Notes: generated by a model not told the origin, from the sequence alone. A DNA stretch of 64,000 nucleotides from Symbiodinium natans (GCA_905221605.1 CAJNDS010002795.1:85001-149000), one strand, 5' to 3'. Counted from the stretch's first letter, positions 30,636 through 43,124 are shown. Numbers and translations are program-made.

Positions 30636-31160
30636 GGGGCCAAACCTGTTCAGAGTTCAGCACGGGAAGTTCTTGGTGAAGCATGATACGGATAGGCGTA
30701 CGCGGAGAGACAGATCTGCCTGGCCTGCACCTACCAGATGCCTTCTTAGTTGTCCAGTAACCTGGAAGAATTAAAGGTTAACCTTTAGGATTTTATAGGG
30801 ATTAGACTACCCTAAAAGGTTAAAGGTTACCTACTCTACTACTAAGCCTGTCAAAGATAGGACTTTGGAAGCACCATGACCCAAAGGTATATTTTTCCCG
30901 AAACAGGGGAACCCCTTATATGTTTCAAAATAGAGCAGAAACCTCCTTCTTAAGGACCCCCAACATAAGTACGGACCTGAATTTTGGAAGCCCCCTCCCC
31001 CGCCCTCCCCATGTATGGCGCATGATGTCAGCTGTGGCGACATCCGAACTGTGGATCAAGGACTTCTGAGAACACACGGTTGCAAGGGGACCCGGATGAT
31101 GAGCAACCCTTCAAACCCAAAGCCCCTCAAGCCTTAATCCCTAAACCTTACTCAAGCTTT
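30636..31160. other. Unique spacer without recognised gene
   Basis: A small imperfect palindrome around AAAGGTTAACCTTTA (30772-30786) and an inverted counterpart AAAGGTTAAAGGTTACC (30815-30832). Frames are short and featureless. Confidence 0.4.
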
Positions 31161-31162
31161 CC

Positions 31163-32230
31163 TAAACCCTAAACCCTAAACCCTAAACCCTAAACCCTCC
31201 AACCCCTCGGTCGCTCCTAGCACTTGGCGTGTCCAGTTCGGGAGGTCCACGGGATTGTACAGCGCGGACGAGAACATGGCATCGCCGAAGTTCACCTCGG
31301 GGTTTATAGGGTTTAGGGTTTAGGGTGTGTCTTCTGTCTATGTGTCTGTCTGTTTTTCTGTGGCTGCGGCTATGATTTCCGGACCCCCTATCGGTAGAAC
31401 TCCCCAACAAGCTAGCCATGGCATGAGATTGATACAATAGCGAAGGTCAACATCGATCGCCCTTGTGCATCTCAGCTGCAATGATCCGGTCGAAAGTGAA
31501 GTCTGGCGGGAACTCCGCATCCAGACCTTAGTCGGTCGGTTGGGTGTGCTGCTCTGGTTTAAGGTTTAGGGTTTAGGGTGTAGGGTTTAGGGCTTAGGGC
31601 TTAGGGCTTAGGGCTTAGGGCTTAGGGCTTAGGGTTTAGGGCTTAGGGTTCGGGTTTAGGGTTCTAAGTAAGCCCTGAACCCCCAAGCCCTAAAAAATTA
31701 AGTCACAACCTAGGTTAGTTCAATGCTGCCACGGGGCAGCAGGTGTTCATCAATCTGGACCCGATCACTGGGCCTGACGAAACCCAGGCTTAGGGTTACT
31801 ACGGGGAAATGGGTGAGACTGCGAGTCCTCTCGGCCTCGTCTAGCATGAAATCTTCGGTGCGACTGCTTAACGACCGTTCAGGCTTCAGGGTTTCAGTCT
31901 CAGGTCTCAGGGCTTAGGGCACCCTCCAAACCTGCCGTGGCTTCCATAGGCCCCAGAGGGCACTCAAAAGGGTTTAGGGTTTACGGTTGAACCCTAAACC
32001 CTAAACCCTAAACCCCAAACCCTAAATCCCAAGCCCAAGAATGCTCCAACGCGCCTGGGAGTGAGAGTTGAGTCGCCCAAATGAGTTCCTTGGGGCGAGC
32101 CCCACCCCCACCCGGACCCTAAGCCCGGAAGCTCAGACCCAAGCAGGTTTGGGGTTTGAGGTTTGGGACTCTTAGGGTTTTGGGGTTTGGGGTTTGGGGT
32201 TAGGGGTTGAGGGTGTGGGGCTGAGGGCAT
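31163..32230. repeat. Scattered telomere-like tracts, GGGCTTA block
   Basis: C orientation 31163-31200, G orientation 31303-31327, G orientation 31556-31665 (eight consecutive GGGCTTA units), C orientation 31985-32030, and G orientation 32148-32225 with GGGGTTT. Spacers are unique. Confidence 0.85.
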
Positions 32231-32539
32231 GGAACTTAAGATTTAGGGTTGAAGCATTTTGTGGCTCTTGAGTCCTGAAGGCGGCCTCCGTCCCAAACCC
32301 AAAGACCAGATTGAGATGGCAACAGCTGGGGCAAAGGTAGAGGTGTACTGCAAATAATTTTTTGCATTACATCATATTCTCTTTTGGAAAAAGGTTATGG
32401 TGCCCTAAACTGTCGAGACCTCAGTGCAGACCGGGCGGCATTTGAAATCCACTTGTAGGCATTTGTGTCTGCCATCAGCACCACCTGCATGTTGCGCTCC
32501 AAGCCCAAACCCTGAGCCTAAACGCTGAACATCCTCTAT

Positions 32540-32603
32540 CCTGCCGCCCCCACCCCCGGCCCCCACCCCAACCCCCACCCCGCCCCCCCCACCCCCCCCC
32601 CAT
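32540..32603 (+). repeat. C-rich CCCCCACC tract
   Basis: CCCCACCCC-type low complexity. The Gly/Val-rich minus frame over it is an artefact. Confidence 0.85.
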
Positions 32604-32770
32604 GGGATCCAAAGTGGGTAGGTATTCGATACCGGAGTAGCGAGCTTCACTCATGAATGCTTGGACTTGAGATACTGAACCCTAACCCCCAAAACCCTAA
32701 ACTCCCGAAGTACAAGGAGCGATGACCCCAAGCCCTCCAGACGAGGCCCCAGAGAAGCCTGCGAACAAAA

Positions 32771-32882
32771 CTTGGCCGCACTTAGGAGGGTAGCAAAAAA
32801 TTGAACTTTTAGCTACCTTACTAAGAAACCCAATAAACCCAAAAAGGATAAAGATGTAAAGTTACAGTAAAGCACCACAAAG
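32771..32882 (+). repeat. Dispersed 112-bp repeat, copy 1
   Basis: Starts CTTGGCCGCACTTAGGAGGG and ends GTTACAGTAAAGCACCACAA. Same orientation and length as the copies at 35.0, 51.3 and 62.7 kb. Internal inverted pair AACTTTTAG..TAAAGTT. Not recognised as a known SINE; no RNA polymerase III box B is evident. Confidence 0.8.
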
Positions 32883-33057
32883 AAAAAGGGTGGCCCTTGG
32901 TGCGTAGTGGGCTCCGGAAGGTAACCTGTAACCCCTGTAACAAAGGAATCAAGGCCAACCGGTCAAGCCTCCAACACCTCTAATCCCACAGCCAATGCCG
33001 CGGTTTCCCGGCAAATCTGGAATTAACCGGGGAACCCGTTGTGTGGCCTTCAGTTTA

Positions 33058-33614
33058 ACCCGAAACCCTAAACCCTAAACCCCAAACCCCAAACCCTAAA
33101 CCCTAAACCCTGAGCCCTAAACCCTCTCCACCTTTTCGGTGCCGGTCTTCTGCATCAGATCGGCCAGGGCCAGCTGGAGATGCTCGGTGGCGGCAGTCTG
33201 GGAGTACCTTGGAGGTTTAGGGTGTAGGGTTTAGGGTTTAGGGTTCCGGGTTTAGGGTTCAGAGTTTAGGGCTCAGGGCTATTCAGAGTTTAGGGTGAAG
33301 CTTTAGGATTGAGGGCATGATCCCCCGGAAGGAAGGCAGCACGCCTCCCGACTTAAAAACCCTCCATCCCCAAACACTCCGGCACCTAAACCTCGAACCC
33401 TTGGGGTTTTGAGTTTAGGGTTTAGGGTTAAACCCTAAACCCTAGCACCTAAACACGATAACCAATGCAACCTGAAACCCTCCAAGGCTATGCCTGTAAG
33501 CCCAATATACCCTTAGACCCTCAGGGTTTCGGGTTTAGGGTTTAGGGTTTAAGGTTTAGGGCTTAGGGCTTAGGGTTTAGGGCTTAGGGCTTAGGGCTTA
33601 GGGCTTAGGGCTAA
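33058..33614. repeat. Telomere-like tracts including a head-to-head junction and a GGGCTTA block
   Basis: C orientation 33058-33125, G orientation 33216-33290, G-to-C junction at 33414-33446 (TTTAGGGTTAAACCCTAAA), and G orientation 33523-33614 with six GGGCTTA units. Confidence 0.85.
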
Positions 33615-33717
33615 CCCCCCAGGGTCTCTGGGCAGCGTCGCAGCTTGCTGCTCTGAACAATGCCAACAGCTGGCGTTTGAGAGAGCTCAGGGCTTATGTG
33701 TCATGGTTAAGGGCTTG

Positions 33718-33829
33718 CTTGGAAGCTCTTTTGACTTAGTAAGTCTACTTAGGAACCCCTACAAACCCCATCATAATCTCACAAACCCAACTTACTCACC
33801 CTACTTAGTAAGTCAAAAGAGCTTCCAAG
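33718..33829. mobile_element. Foldback element, 112 bp, 21-bp perfect inverted ends
   Basis: The left end CTTGGAAGCTCTTTTGACTT and its reverse complement at the right (to 33829) match over at least 21 bp, and over 27 of 28 bp allowing one central mismatch. The interior is 55 bp of ordinary sequence. Termini begin CTTGGA, like the element at 61734. Confidence 0.8.
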
Positions 33830-34139
33830 TAGAGTGAGGTTTTTGGCTGGTTAGGATTAAGACCAGAGAGTTTCAGGGCTTTGCGGGTTCAAGGATTGAA
33901 GGGTTGAGGGGGTTGCCATGGGTTGAAGCACTTGGGCTGTAGTGCTTGAGGGTTTGGGTTTCAAGCCCGTCTGTAGAAGACTCAGAAAAGGTCGGTCTGA
34001 AACCCTAAGCCCGAAACCCTAAACCCTAAACCGCATGCTATCAGACCCGGCAGCCGCAAGCCCTGAATCAGCCATATCCCCTGATCTAATTCCCCCATTC
34101 CCTACCAGGGTTCAGGGTCTAGAGTTTCATTGACCGGCC

Positions 34140-34242
34140 CTATATGTGGGCTGACGCTATTTCGGGCACCTTCTTGAGATCCTTATCAGGGAATCCTACT
34201 AGTCTGAACTAGGGGTCCCCTATTTTCGTAGACCCCCCGTAT
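34140..34242. mobile_element. MITE-like repeat with CCCCTATTTTCGTA end
   Basis: Left GCTATTTCGGGCACCTTCTTG and right GGGGTCCCCTATTTTCGTAG match the copies at 48605-48705 and 53720-53812. Confidence 0.55.
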
Positions 34243-34263
34243 GACTGAAGCCCCCCCAAAACG

Positions 34264-34602
34264 CGGAAGCCCTAAACCCTAGACCCTAAGCCCTAAACCC
34301 TAAACCCTAAACCCTAAGCCCTAGACCCTAAGCCCTAAACCCTAAGCCCTAAACCCTAAACCCTGAGCCCTAAACCCTAAACCCTAAGCCCTAAGCCCTA
34401 AACCCTAAACCCTAAACCCTAAGCCCTAAACCCTAAAGCCCAGGGGCTCGTCCGCACTCTGGGTCAAGCTTCTCGGGTGTGGGAAGTGGGCGGCCACGGC
34501 GATCAGCTGCAAAGGGCTCCGAGCTGTGAGGGTTTAGGGTTTAGGGTTTAGGGTTTAGGGTTTAGGGTTTAGGGTTCAGGGTTCAGGGTTTAGGGTTCAG
34601 GG
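34264..34602. repeat. Convergent telomere-like arrays, C then G
   Basis: 34264-34440: about 24 CCCTAAA units with many CCCTAAG. After 88 bp, 34529-34602: TTTAGGG units with GGGTTCA. Confidence 0.95.
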
Positions 34603-34785
34603 TTTTCGAGGTGTAGGGTTTGTGAGCTTCAGGGTTTTTCAAGCTGCGCCAAGCCTTGAAAGGTTGGGGTTTTTCGGGTTTAGGGTGTTCAGGCTGATTG
34701 GTGGACCAGATTAGAACCGTCACCACAATTTGCTCTAAAGCTCCTGCGTATGCGCAGCTCTTTCGAAAAACGCTACATGTGAGCA

Positions 34786-34984
34786 CTTCTCTAGATTAGG
34801 TTCCTTTTTTTTCCTGCGGCACCTGATAAAGCGGACTCCCTACCTTCCGAAAAAAGGGACCCTAATCTTAGAGAACTACCCCCACGTCACAAAGGGTAGT
34901 TACATGGTCCCTTAGTATGGGCCCTTAAATGAGAAAACTCTTATATACCCCCTATATACCCTATACAACCCAAGGGCCCATACT
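34786..34984. mobile_element. Two adjacent small foldbacks
   Basis: 34786-34883: TTCTCTAGATTAGG against CCTAATCTTAGAGAAC. 34914-34984: AGTATGGGCCCTT against AAGGGCCCATACT (13-bp perfect). The GGACCCTAATCTTAGAGAAC end also appears near 734-755 and, diverged, near 43073. Confidence 0.6.
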
Positions 34985-34999
34985 TCAGAACCCTTTAAG

Positions 35000-35111
35000 C
35001 TTGGCTGCACTCAGGATGGTAGCTAGAAATTAAACTTTTAGCTGCCTTATGAAGAAACCCAATTAACCCAAAAAGGGTAAGGATCTAAAGTTACAGTAAA
35101 GTACCACAAAG
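35000..35111 (+). repeat. Dispersed 112-bp repeat, copy 2
   Basis: Starts CTTGGCTGCACTCAGGATGG. It differs from the 51.3-kb copy at only about four or five positions by eye, so these two are the youngest pair. Contains ACCCAAAAAGGGT and CTAAAGTTACAGTAAAG. Confidence 0.85.
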
Positions 35112-35299
35112 TACATGCCGGGCTTCGGCTTTCAAAAAGAAGTGTGAAAAGAGGCCAGCTCAAAAAACCCACCTGACACCAACTAGTCCGCGCTTCTCCA
35201 GAAGGTAACTAGCGCGCCTCCGCACCATTTTCCGCGCTAAAATGCTGGAGGACAAACCTGACGGCTCAGGGCAGACGTGGTCTCCACGCACACCCTCAA

Positions 35300-36150
35300 C
35301 CCAAAGCCCTAAGCCCTAAACCCTAAAGCCCTATGCTGAGAAAACGCATCTGGAGATGCAGCTCTAGAGGGCTCAGCTGTGGGCAGTGCTCTGAAGTCGC
35401 ATGTGGGTTCCCATGATCATGTGGGGCCCCCTTTGGATTTGAAATTTCTTAGAAAGGGAGCTGAATTTAGAGAACAAAACCTAAACCCTAACCCCTAAAC
35501 CCTAACCCCTAAACTCGAAACCCTAAACTAAACCCTCAACCCTAACCATGTAGAGTTGGGCTCTAAGGGGTCCAGTTCCTGGCCCAAGTGGCGGCCGATC
35601 GGTCGTCGGATACTGCAGCATACACCCCGGTGTCAGCGTGCCGTTGGTGGGAGACCAGCCTCGTCTGGGGGGTTCTCTGATATTAGAGTACCCTAAACCC
35701 TAAACCCTAAACCCTAAACCCTAAACCCTAAACCCTAAACCCTAAACCCTAAACCCTTCTTGGGGTCCTTAGTATAAGGAGATCCTACAATTTGGGGTCT
35801 CTACTACGGGTCCCTTCTTGTCGTAAACCCCCATCTCGTAGAAGCTACGGCCCTCCAGCCGGGGGTTGAGGGAATTCGTGTTTAGGGATTTAGGGTGTCG
35901 GGTCCCCTAAACCCTAAACCCTAAACCCTAAACCCTAAACCCTAAACCCTAAACCCTGTGGGTGGGATCCTCCTTGCAGGATGTGCAACCAAAAAACCCA
36001 TCCCTTCCCTCGGGAACCTACGCCCTCAAGGGCAGCCTCGGCTACATGTCTCTGAAGTACCAGCGAACCCTCGGGCCCTAAACCCGAAACCCTAAACCCT
36101 AAACCCTAAACCCTAAACCCGAAACCCTAAACCCTAAACCCCAAACCCTT
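35300..36150 (-). repeat. Five telomere-like arrays, all CCCTAAA orientation
   Basis: 35300-35333, 35479-35548 (with CCCCTAA), 35691-35758 (nine clean units), 35907-35958 and 36076-36150 (with CCCGAAA). Spacers of 100-160 bp, no gene. Confidence 0.95.
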
Positions 36151-36700
36151 GTATTTGGGGAGCCCAACAGAGGGACCGTGATCTAGAAAACTGACCTATA
36201 TGGGAGATTCCGACAATTTACAGTGCTGTCCGTTTTGGTGATGCTACTACATCTCAAAAAAGTAGGTATACATAGAGTGTGTGTGTATATATATGTATGT
36301 ATACAGATGTATTCTATGTCCACATGTACATTTGCATACAAAGAGGTGCCCAAAAGGCACCAGAAGCCAGAGAATCCCCCCCACCCCCCAATATGACTTG
36401 GGGATCCTACAAGGGACAAAGCATTTAGGGTTTAGGGTTTTACGAACTGACCCAGCTGGGGGTTCTGAAGACGTGTGTCAACCATGGGGGCCCTCTGTAA
36501 CGAAGAACCCGAAACCCAAGGGTTTAGGGGGTTCAGGGTTTAGGTTCAGGGTTTTGGGTTCCATTGCTGAACCCTCCACCACTGCACCACTGCACCGAAC
36601 CCCAAACACCCAACCCCCCCCCCCCCCCCCCCCCCCCGACCCCAAGCCCCAACTAACCTCAACCCAAAACCTAAGCACGCGGAAGCCTCGCCCGAAGGAC
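36151..36700. repeat. Spacer with TG/TA microsatellite, TTTAGGG tract and poly-C
   Basis: GTGTGTGTATATATATGTATG at 36277-36301, G tract 36424-36440, GGGTTCA-type 36520-36560, and a C run of about 20 at 36617-36637. Overlapping Pro- and Gly-rich frames come from the last. Confidence 0.85.
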
Positions 36701-36942
36701 GCGGGCTAGGGCCCCCAGCGCTTCGTGTTGTAGAACCTCCGAGGGTGGAGGGTTTAGGGTGTACGGGCAAGCCGAACTTTGTGGTTCCAGGCAAGTTGTA
36801 GGGCTTGGGAGATTCATGGCGTAATGCTTTACGGTGTGAGCGGCTACTTGCCAGGAGGAACTCAGAAACCGAATTCGTTTATGAAGGGATGTGGGGTTTG
36901 GGTGTGGTTCAGGGTCTTCGGTCACAAGGGCCCTCTTCACTA

Positions 36943-37047
36943 GGCTGCCCAGTAACCAAGGCTTAAAAAGGGTGCCCCTTTTTGCTTCAAGGGGTTTATA
37001 AGGGAACCTAAACCACCCAAAAAGGGAATAAGGGTACTACTGGGCAT
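36943..37047. mobile_element. GGTTGCCCA-family foldback copy
   Basis: Left GGCTGCCCAGTAACC and right GGGTACTACTGGGCA are inverted. GTGCCCCTTTTTGC and TTTATAAGGGAACC match the family core. Confidence 0.65.
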
Positions 37048-37167
37048 CCTCGGGGAATGCAGGGGGTGTCTTGGGAGCCCAGTTTCGGGTGTGCAGCCTT
37101 CAGGGCTCAGGGCTTCAGGGCAGTCAGAGTTCTTTAAGGAAGCTCGGAGTGATGGACTGAGACATTA

Positions 37168-37512
37168 GGGTTTAGGGTTTAGGGTTTAGGGTTTAGGGTT
37201 TAGGGTTTAGGGTTTAGGGTTTAGGGTTTAGGGTTAGGGTTTAGGGTTTAGGGTTTAGGGTTTAGGGTTTAGGGTTTAGGGTTTAGGGTTTAGGGTTTAG
37301 GGTTTAGGGTTTAGGGTTTAGGGTTTAGGGTTTAGGGTTTAGGGTTTTTTAGGGTTTAGGGTTTAGGTTTTAGGGTTTAGGGTTTAGGGTTTAGGGTTTC
37401 GGGTTTAGGGTTTAGGGTTTAGGGTTTAGGGTTTAGGGTTTAGGGTTTAGGGTTTAGGGTTTAGGGTTTAGGGTTTAGGGTTTAGGGTTTAGGGTTTAGG
37501 GTTTAGGGTTCC
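37168..37512 (+). repeat. Longest pure TTTAGGG array, about 345 bp
   Basis: About 49 units with only a handful of variants (one TTAGGG hexamer, one TTTTTTAGGG, one TTTCGGG). Purity suggests it is among the youngest arrays in the window. Confidence 0.97.
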
Positions 37513-37865
37513 CAAGGCTCTCTGTCTGGGGTTGGGGGTTGGAGGTTGCGGGCGTTTCGTGTTTCAGGTTCAGGGCTTTGAGGGAGTACTTGGAGGGTGG
37601 GGTGGGTGGTCCGCGATGAAGTAAGTTGCCGGCACCTTTGTCGAAAACACGCATGGGTTATGTAGGGAAGCTTAGGGATTTGGGCCGACGGAGCTTTAAA
37701 ACGAATGTCAAAGCCTAAACCCTAATGCCTAAACCCCTAAACCCCAACATAACTCAAAATATGAGGCAATGCAGTCCGGAAGCAGATGCACCACGTCATG
37801 CCCACACCGGCTGGAGACCATGTCCCACCCAATCCTCGTGAGCAGCTCTGAGAACCTACTAAGGT

Positions 37866-38325
37866 TTAGCGTTTAGGGTTTAGGGTTTATGGTTTATGGT
37901 TTAGGGTTTAGGGTTTAGGGTTTAGGGGGCTTTGGGGAGTTCTGGGTCTCTGTGTTAGCTGATAGGAGCTTGGCGAAACCCCAATGCCTAATCCCCCAGC
38001 TGCGTCGAAGGTAGCATCGGCAGCTATGCAAGAGAAGATGCACGAGGGACACTTCGCGAGCTCCGACGGCCACATCGGGACATTTTGGGCTTAATTACCC
38101 TAAACCTAAACCCCCAGTAACCCCCAAAGGCTTGGGGCGCCGTGGAGTAGGCCGCAACAACGGGATACAACACGATGCTCCTAACGGCGGGAGGTGCTTG
38201 TTCATGTCTTGAAAAAGACCAAGAAACCAAACCCAAACCCTTAACCCTAAACCCTGAGCCTTGAACCCTGCCTAAACCCTAATCCCTAATCCCTAAACCC
38301 TAAACCCTAAACCCTAAACCCACCA
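37866..38325. repeat. Telomere-like arrays, G then C
   Basis: G orientation 37866-37930 (with TTTATGG), unique spacer, C orientation 38240-38325. Confidence 0.9.
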
Positions 38326-38812
38326 TACCTGAGGAAGCTGATGCCCGATACCTGAGCTTCAGGCGTGGGCGTGTAGGTCAAGTCCCCCCTTGGACGCACA
38401 GGATGCGAGATCTCAAAAACATTCGAGTCACAGTTTGGGTTTGAGGATGCAAGATCTCAAAAAAAAGTCGGGCCACCTTTAAGGGTTTTGGCTTTTGGGT
38501 TTAAGGACGGTCAGCTAGAATCGCGTTTTTCGGGAGAGGGGCGGAAAAACGCAAATTCTCCTCCTTCATGCACGAAAGGAATCCGAGGAAGGGTCCTTTG
38601 TAAAGTTAGTTTTGGGCTGAGGGCTTGGAGCCTGCAGGTTTCAGGTTCGGGACTCAAGGTCTGGGTGGGGTCTAGCATTTGAAGTCTAAGGTTCCGCGCA
38701 CTCAGCCCTCATGACCTGGGCTCGGGTATACGGTCGCAGAATGCCTTTATTAGCATCTGAGGTCGATCTTCAGTCTAGACCTGAAGCCGAAAAGCTGGGC
38801 CAGCCGGCGCCC

Positions 38813-38940
38813 TAAACCGTGAAAACCCTAAACCCTAAACCCTAAACCCTAAACCCCAAACCCTAAACCCTAAACCCTAAACCCTAAGCCCTAAACCCCA
38901 AACCCTGAACCCTAAACCCTAAGCCCTAAACCCCAAAGCA
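38813..38940 (-). repeat. Telomere-like array CCCTAAA
   Basis: About 16 units including CCCCAAA and CCCTAAG. Confidence 0.95.
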
Positions 38941-40092
38941 CCCCCAGCCCCGGACCCTCCTCTTTGTCGGACCTTTAGATTTCCAGTGGCCCTACCGCTT
39001 CCACGGCCAAATTGGGTTTAAAGGGTGTATGGGGCCTACACGGCTTATGGCCGTCAATTGCAAGGCAAGGGTCAGCTCGATGACCCCAGCAAAGTCCAAG
39101 TCGAATGCTACTAGAAACCTCGCAAGTTCTGAGGAAAGGCTTGTAGGGTACATAAGCTTACAGGACTTATATAAGCCTTAAGGCCTTTACGGCCTGTAGG
39201 GTACATAGGGCTCATAGGACTTACAAAGGCTTTAGAGGCCTTACGGACTTTATGGGGCTTATAGGGGGCTTTATAGGGTATGGACTAAGGATGATGCAAG
39301 TGCCCTAAAGCCCTTGTTATCTACGACGGTGGGGCTACACCATAGCTGCTAAAAAGAAGCTGTAAGCAAACCCGGCAGCTGCTGACTGGCTGCTGAATGC
39401 CCGAGAGGATTTTATTTAAGTCAAGGTGCAGGGCTCTTGCGAAAAGCAGAATAATACCAGGGATTGAACCGATCCGGGTGCCTAACTTTGCAGGTAGTTG
39501 CACAAGACAGCTTAATCCGAAGACAGTTCCAAAACCCTGAGAAATTCAACCAGGTGGTCATGTGAAATGCGCCTCGTAAACCCATGGGGAACGGGCGGGG
39601 GTGTTCAGGGTTTAGGTTTATATGTAATGTGGACAGATAGTAAACATATATATATATGCTAATATATTTGTTTTTCTGTATTTACAATGTAGATATATGG
39701 GAACCCCCTAAACGCAAGACCAACCTCACCATAACGCCCTCCCGACAAGACTACGACTTACATGAAACTGCAGCCCAAGGCGAGAGGATTCTTCGGAGGA
39801 TAAACTGTGAACATGCGACGCTGCATCGTCAGCATCGCGACTCCCACCCCCCCCCAACAAAAAACCCACCCTCCCCTTTTGCCACCCAAAAACCACGAAG
39901 CGCACGCGTCCTTTAGGGAAACAGACACAGCACCAAGGTGATATCGACATCTGGGCCCACCGCCTCCCCTCCCGCAATCCCCGCGAAATTTCACACGGGT
40001 CAGCATCAGCAGCCCCAGATACAATAGCTCTTGCTTTGTACAGGCTATAGAGACGCAAGCGAAACTAGTAAACAATCGAAAAAGGTCTTGCT
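38941..40092. other. 1.15-kb spacer without recognised gene
   Basis: 39140-39290 has loose repeats of AGGGTACATA and GGACTTATA. 39640-39690 is AT-rich with TATATATATA. Overlapping frames at 39656-40075 have no domain. A tRNA box-B-like GGTTCAATCCC (minus, 39459-39469) lacks a cloverleaf around it. Confidence 0.5.
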
Positions 40093-40205
40093 TTGGGGTT
40101 TAGGGTTTGCGCAGGGGTTTAGGGCTTTCGGGTTTTGAAGGCCTTGTGGGTCTGCCTTTTACGGGCTTGTTTAGGGTTGCGGGTTTACGGGTTTAGGGTT
40201 TTCGG

Positions 40206-40928
40206 CTGCAGGGCTTGGGACCCCATTGAGCAAGGGATCTTTTAGGCCTCAGGGTCTTGGGGTTTGGCGGATGGGGTATATGAGGGTTTTGGGTAAAGGG
40301 TGTTGGGGAGGGGAGGGGGGGGGGGGTACTGACATGCGACATGGACACATATGTATGTGCATATAAGCATATACATAAAGAGTAACACGTATACCGGCCC
40401 ATGTGCCAAGTCGCACTTCGGCCTAGGCCCCATGTGCAATCCGTGGTCCAAGTCTCGCGCTCTGCTCGGGGTCAAGAAAACATGGCAGGGATGTATACTT
40501 TCCGGCCTTGCGAGCTCTTGGACACGTACGCTTCGTGCCATTCGAACTGAGGGAGCTTTTGCAGTTTCACTGTGCGTTGTTCGATGTCGCGGTCGTGCCG
40601 CGGACCCTTGCGTATGCTTTGCAGCACTTTGGTGCCTCGGAGCATGCTCCCGCAACCGTTCCGTGTTGCATGCTCGTCGCTTTTCACATCGAAGCTGCTT
40701 TCCCGCCACAGTCATGAGTCACGCGCGCACGCGGCCGCAAAGTGCGAAAGGCCGGAATTTTGCTTCTGCCACGCCTCTTCGCGAAGTGCTGAAGAGTCCT
40801 CGATCTTTTGGCCGAGTCATAGTGAGAGACGCTGTGCGTTTGTGTGTTGACAGCAGCGCCAGCAACGGCCTACCCTCAGATGGCACAAATACAGCAGCCA
40901 AGACAAAAGAAAACATGATGAGCAGCCT
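40206..40928. other. Spacer with long overlapping frames, coding status unknown
   Basis: A 199-codon plus frame (40351-40950) and a 157-codon minus frame (40242-40715) overlap. The plus frame's last 60 residues come partly from TTTAGGG, and neither shows a domain, so I do not call a gene. The segment 40713-40920 has balanced composition and could hold a small exon. Confidence 0.3.
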
Positions 40929-41238
<310 letters not shown>

Positions 41239-41901
41239 AGCTAGCTACGGATCAGGTCCAAGCTGTGTTGAAGGTGAGGCAGCCAGGCAGCGTATTCAAG
41301 GCCCTTAAGACGTGACCCGCGCAGTCGTTCTGGTTCCACACCTGCTGGTCGCCCCTCAACGGTCGCAGGATCCCTCTTGGGTTTCTGGGTAGCCTTAAGC
41401 CTCAAGCTGTACTGAAAACCCACTTAGCAGCCCCTTAAGTGCCCTAATATGGTGAAAAAGGTAAAAGTTATTAAGTACAGTAATAATTGGTTGATAAGTA
41501 CCATGAAGGCTCATTCAGTACAGTTCTACGTGCAGTTATGAGTACAGTTTCACTTGGTTAATAAGAGCCCTGTATACAAGCAAGGACATCATGGGCAGGA
41601 TGCATATTCCGACGGTATTCACACTGGTTCAGACCTTCCTGGCCTACCGTCCATCTACCCCAATCCACAGTCCGAACTCGCAGAGGTTTGGGAGCTTTTG
41701 GGGTCTTGGGTGCAGGGTTTTAGGGGGGTTGGCTTAGGGCTTTAGATTGAATGTTCCGAGTAGACGCCCCCTGCCCCCTGCCCCCAACCGCAACAAGAGG
41801 CACAATAGAGCTTCACTGGCTCGGAGGAAGGGTGTGTAGTTTGGGGGGGGGGGGGGGGGGAGGACAGGGTAATATAAGGACCCCATGATTGAGCGCCTTG
41901 A
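41239..41901. other. Spacer with foldback fragment, no recognised gene
   Basis: 41440-41510 has AATATGGTGAAAAAGG and TGGTTGATAAGTACCATGAA, related to the element at 61734-61820. A tandem pair of AGTACAGT-containing segments lies at 41475-41550, and a poly-G run at 41842-41860. Confidence 0.5.
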
Positions 41902-42948
41902 CCCTAAACCCCCTAAACCCCTAAACCCTACACCCTAAACCCTACACCCTAAGCCCCTAACACCTCCAAAACCCGAAGTGCCGCGGGTCGAGCTGAGCCC
42001 TGGGCAAAGCACTGCCAGTGCGGGTTCCAGACTAACCTGAGGGCTTCGGGGTTGAGGGATTTTAGGGCTTCAGGGGTTTAAGGTTTCGGGAATAGGGTTT
42101 CGGGAATAGGGTTTAGGGTTTAGGCCCTGAGGGTTTCAAGAGCTTGGACGTTTAGGGTTTGAGGATTGAGGTTTAGGGCCAAGTGCAGCATCCTAAGTGC
42201 AGCATCCTGGCAGGAAAACCCTAAACCCTAAACCCTGAACCCTAATCGGCAACGTCCTTAAGTTCTAGGCGAGGCAAACTTCCTTAAGGTTCCCCAGGAT
42301 CTCCCGACTTGAACCACCTTACCCCCCCCCCCCCAAAAGAACCACCGTAAACCCTAACCCTAAACCCTCAACCCTCAACCCTCAACACTAAAACCCTAAA
42401 CCCTAAACCCCAAACCCTAAACCCGAAACCCTAAACCCGAACCAAACTCTAAACCTTGCAAGATCGGAGGCTTCCGAGAACAAAGCAGCCACTTTTGCAG
42501 TAGAACTTAGGGAAGCTCGGGCCTTGAGAGTTTCCAAAAGGTCTTGCCTGATGAGGGTTCAGGGTTCAGGGTCCAGGGTTCAGGGTTTAGGGTTTAGGGT
42601 TTACGGTTTAGGGTTTCGGGTTCAGGGTTTAGGGTTTAGGGTTTAGGGTTTCGGGTTTTCGGGTTTCGGGTTTAGGGTTTGGGGGGGGCGCCAGTGTACG
42701 GAATACCGTGTCCAGTCCTACTTCCCGCTTCATAAGGGATGTTTCAGTCCGGGCCTCGCCTGCTCTCGAATCTGATTCATTCGGCCGAAGGTGATGCTTG
42801 ACCAGACTTGCTGAAACCCCCCCCCCCCCCCTGATACGAAGATCCACCCTAAACCCTAAACCCCTAACCCCTAACCCCTAACCCCCAACCCCTAACCCCT
42901 AAACCCTAAACCCTAAACCCTAAACCCTAAACCCTAACCCCCCCCCCC
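41902..42948. repeat. Alternating telomere-like tracts with poly-C and poly-G
   Basis: C 41902-41965; G 42095-42125; C 42214-42245; C 42350-42455; G 42551-42690 (with GGGTTTC); C 42846-42948 (with CCCCTAA). A 14-bp duplication AAGTGCAGCATCCT occupies 42181-42208. Confidence 0.9.
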
Positions 42949-43124
42949 TTTGGCACATCACCATGGGAAGGTTGTACTTTCTGTCCGGGTGCTTCGGGTT
43001 TAGGGTTCAGTCAAGAGAACGGTTTCAGATCAGAAGGGGATCCCGTTTTCTAGAGGACCCCTCCAGAAGGGACCCTAACCTAAAGCAGCCCCCCGGCTGA
43101 AAGGGCTTAGGGATTTAGGGTTTT

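Noticed and set aside
39440-39500. tRNA-like box B (GGTTCAATCCC) on the minus strand
   Set aside because: No acceptor stem or paired T-arm could be drawn, and no proper box A at the right distance.
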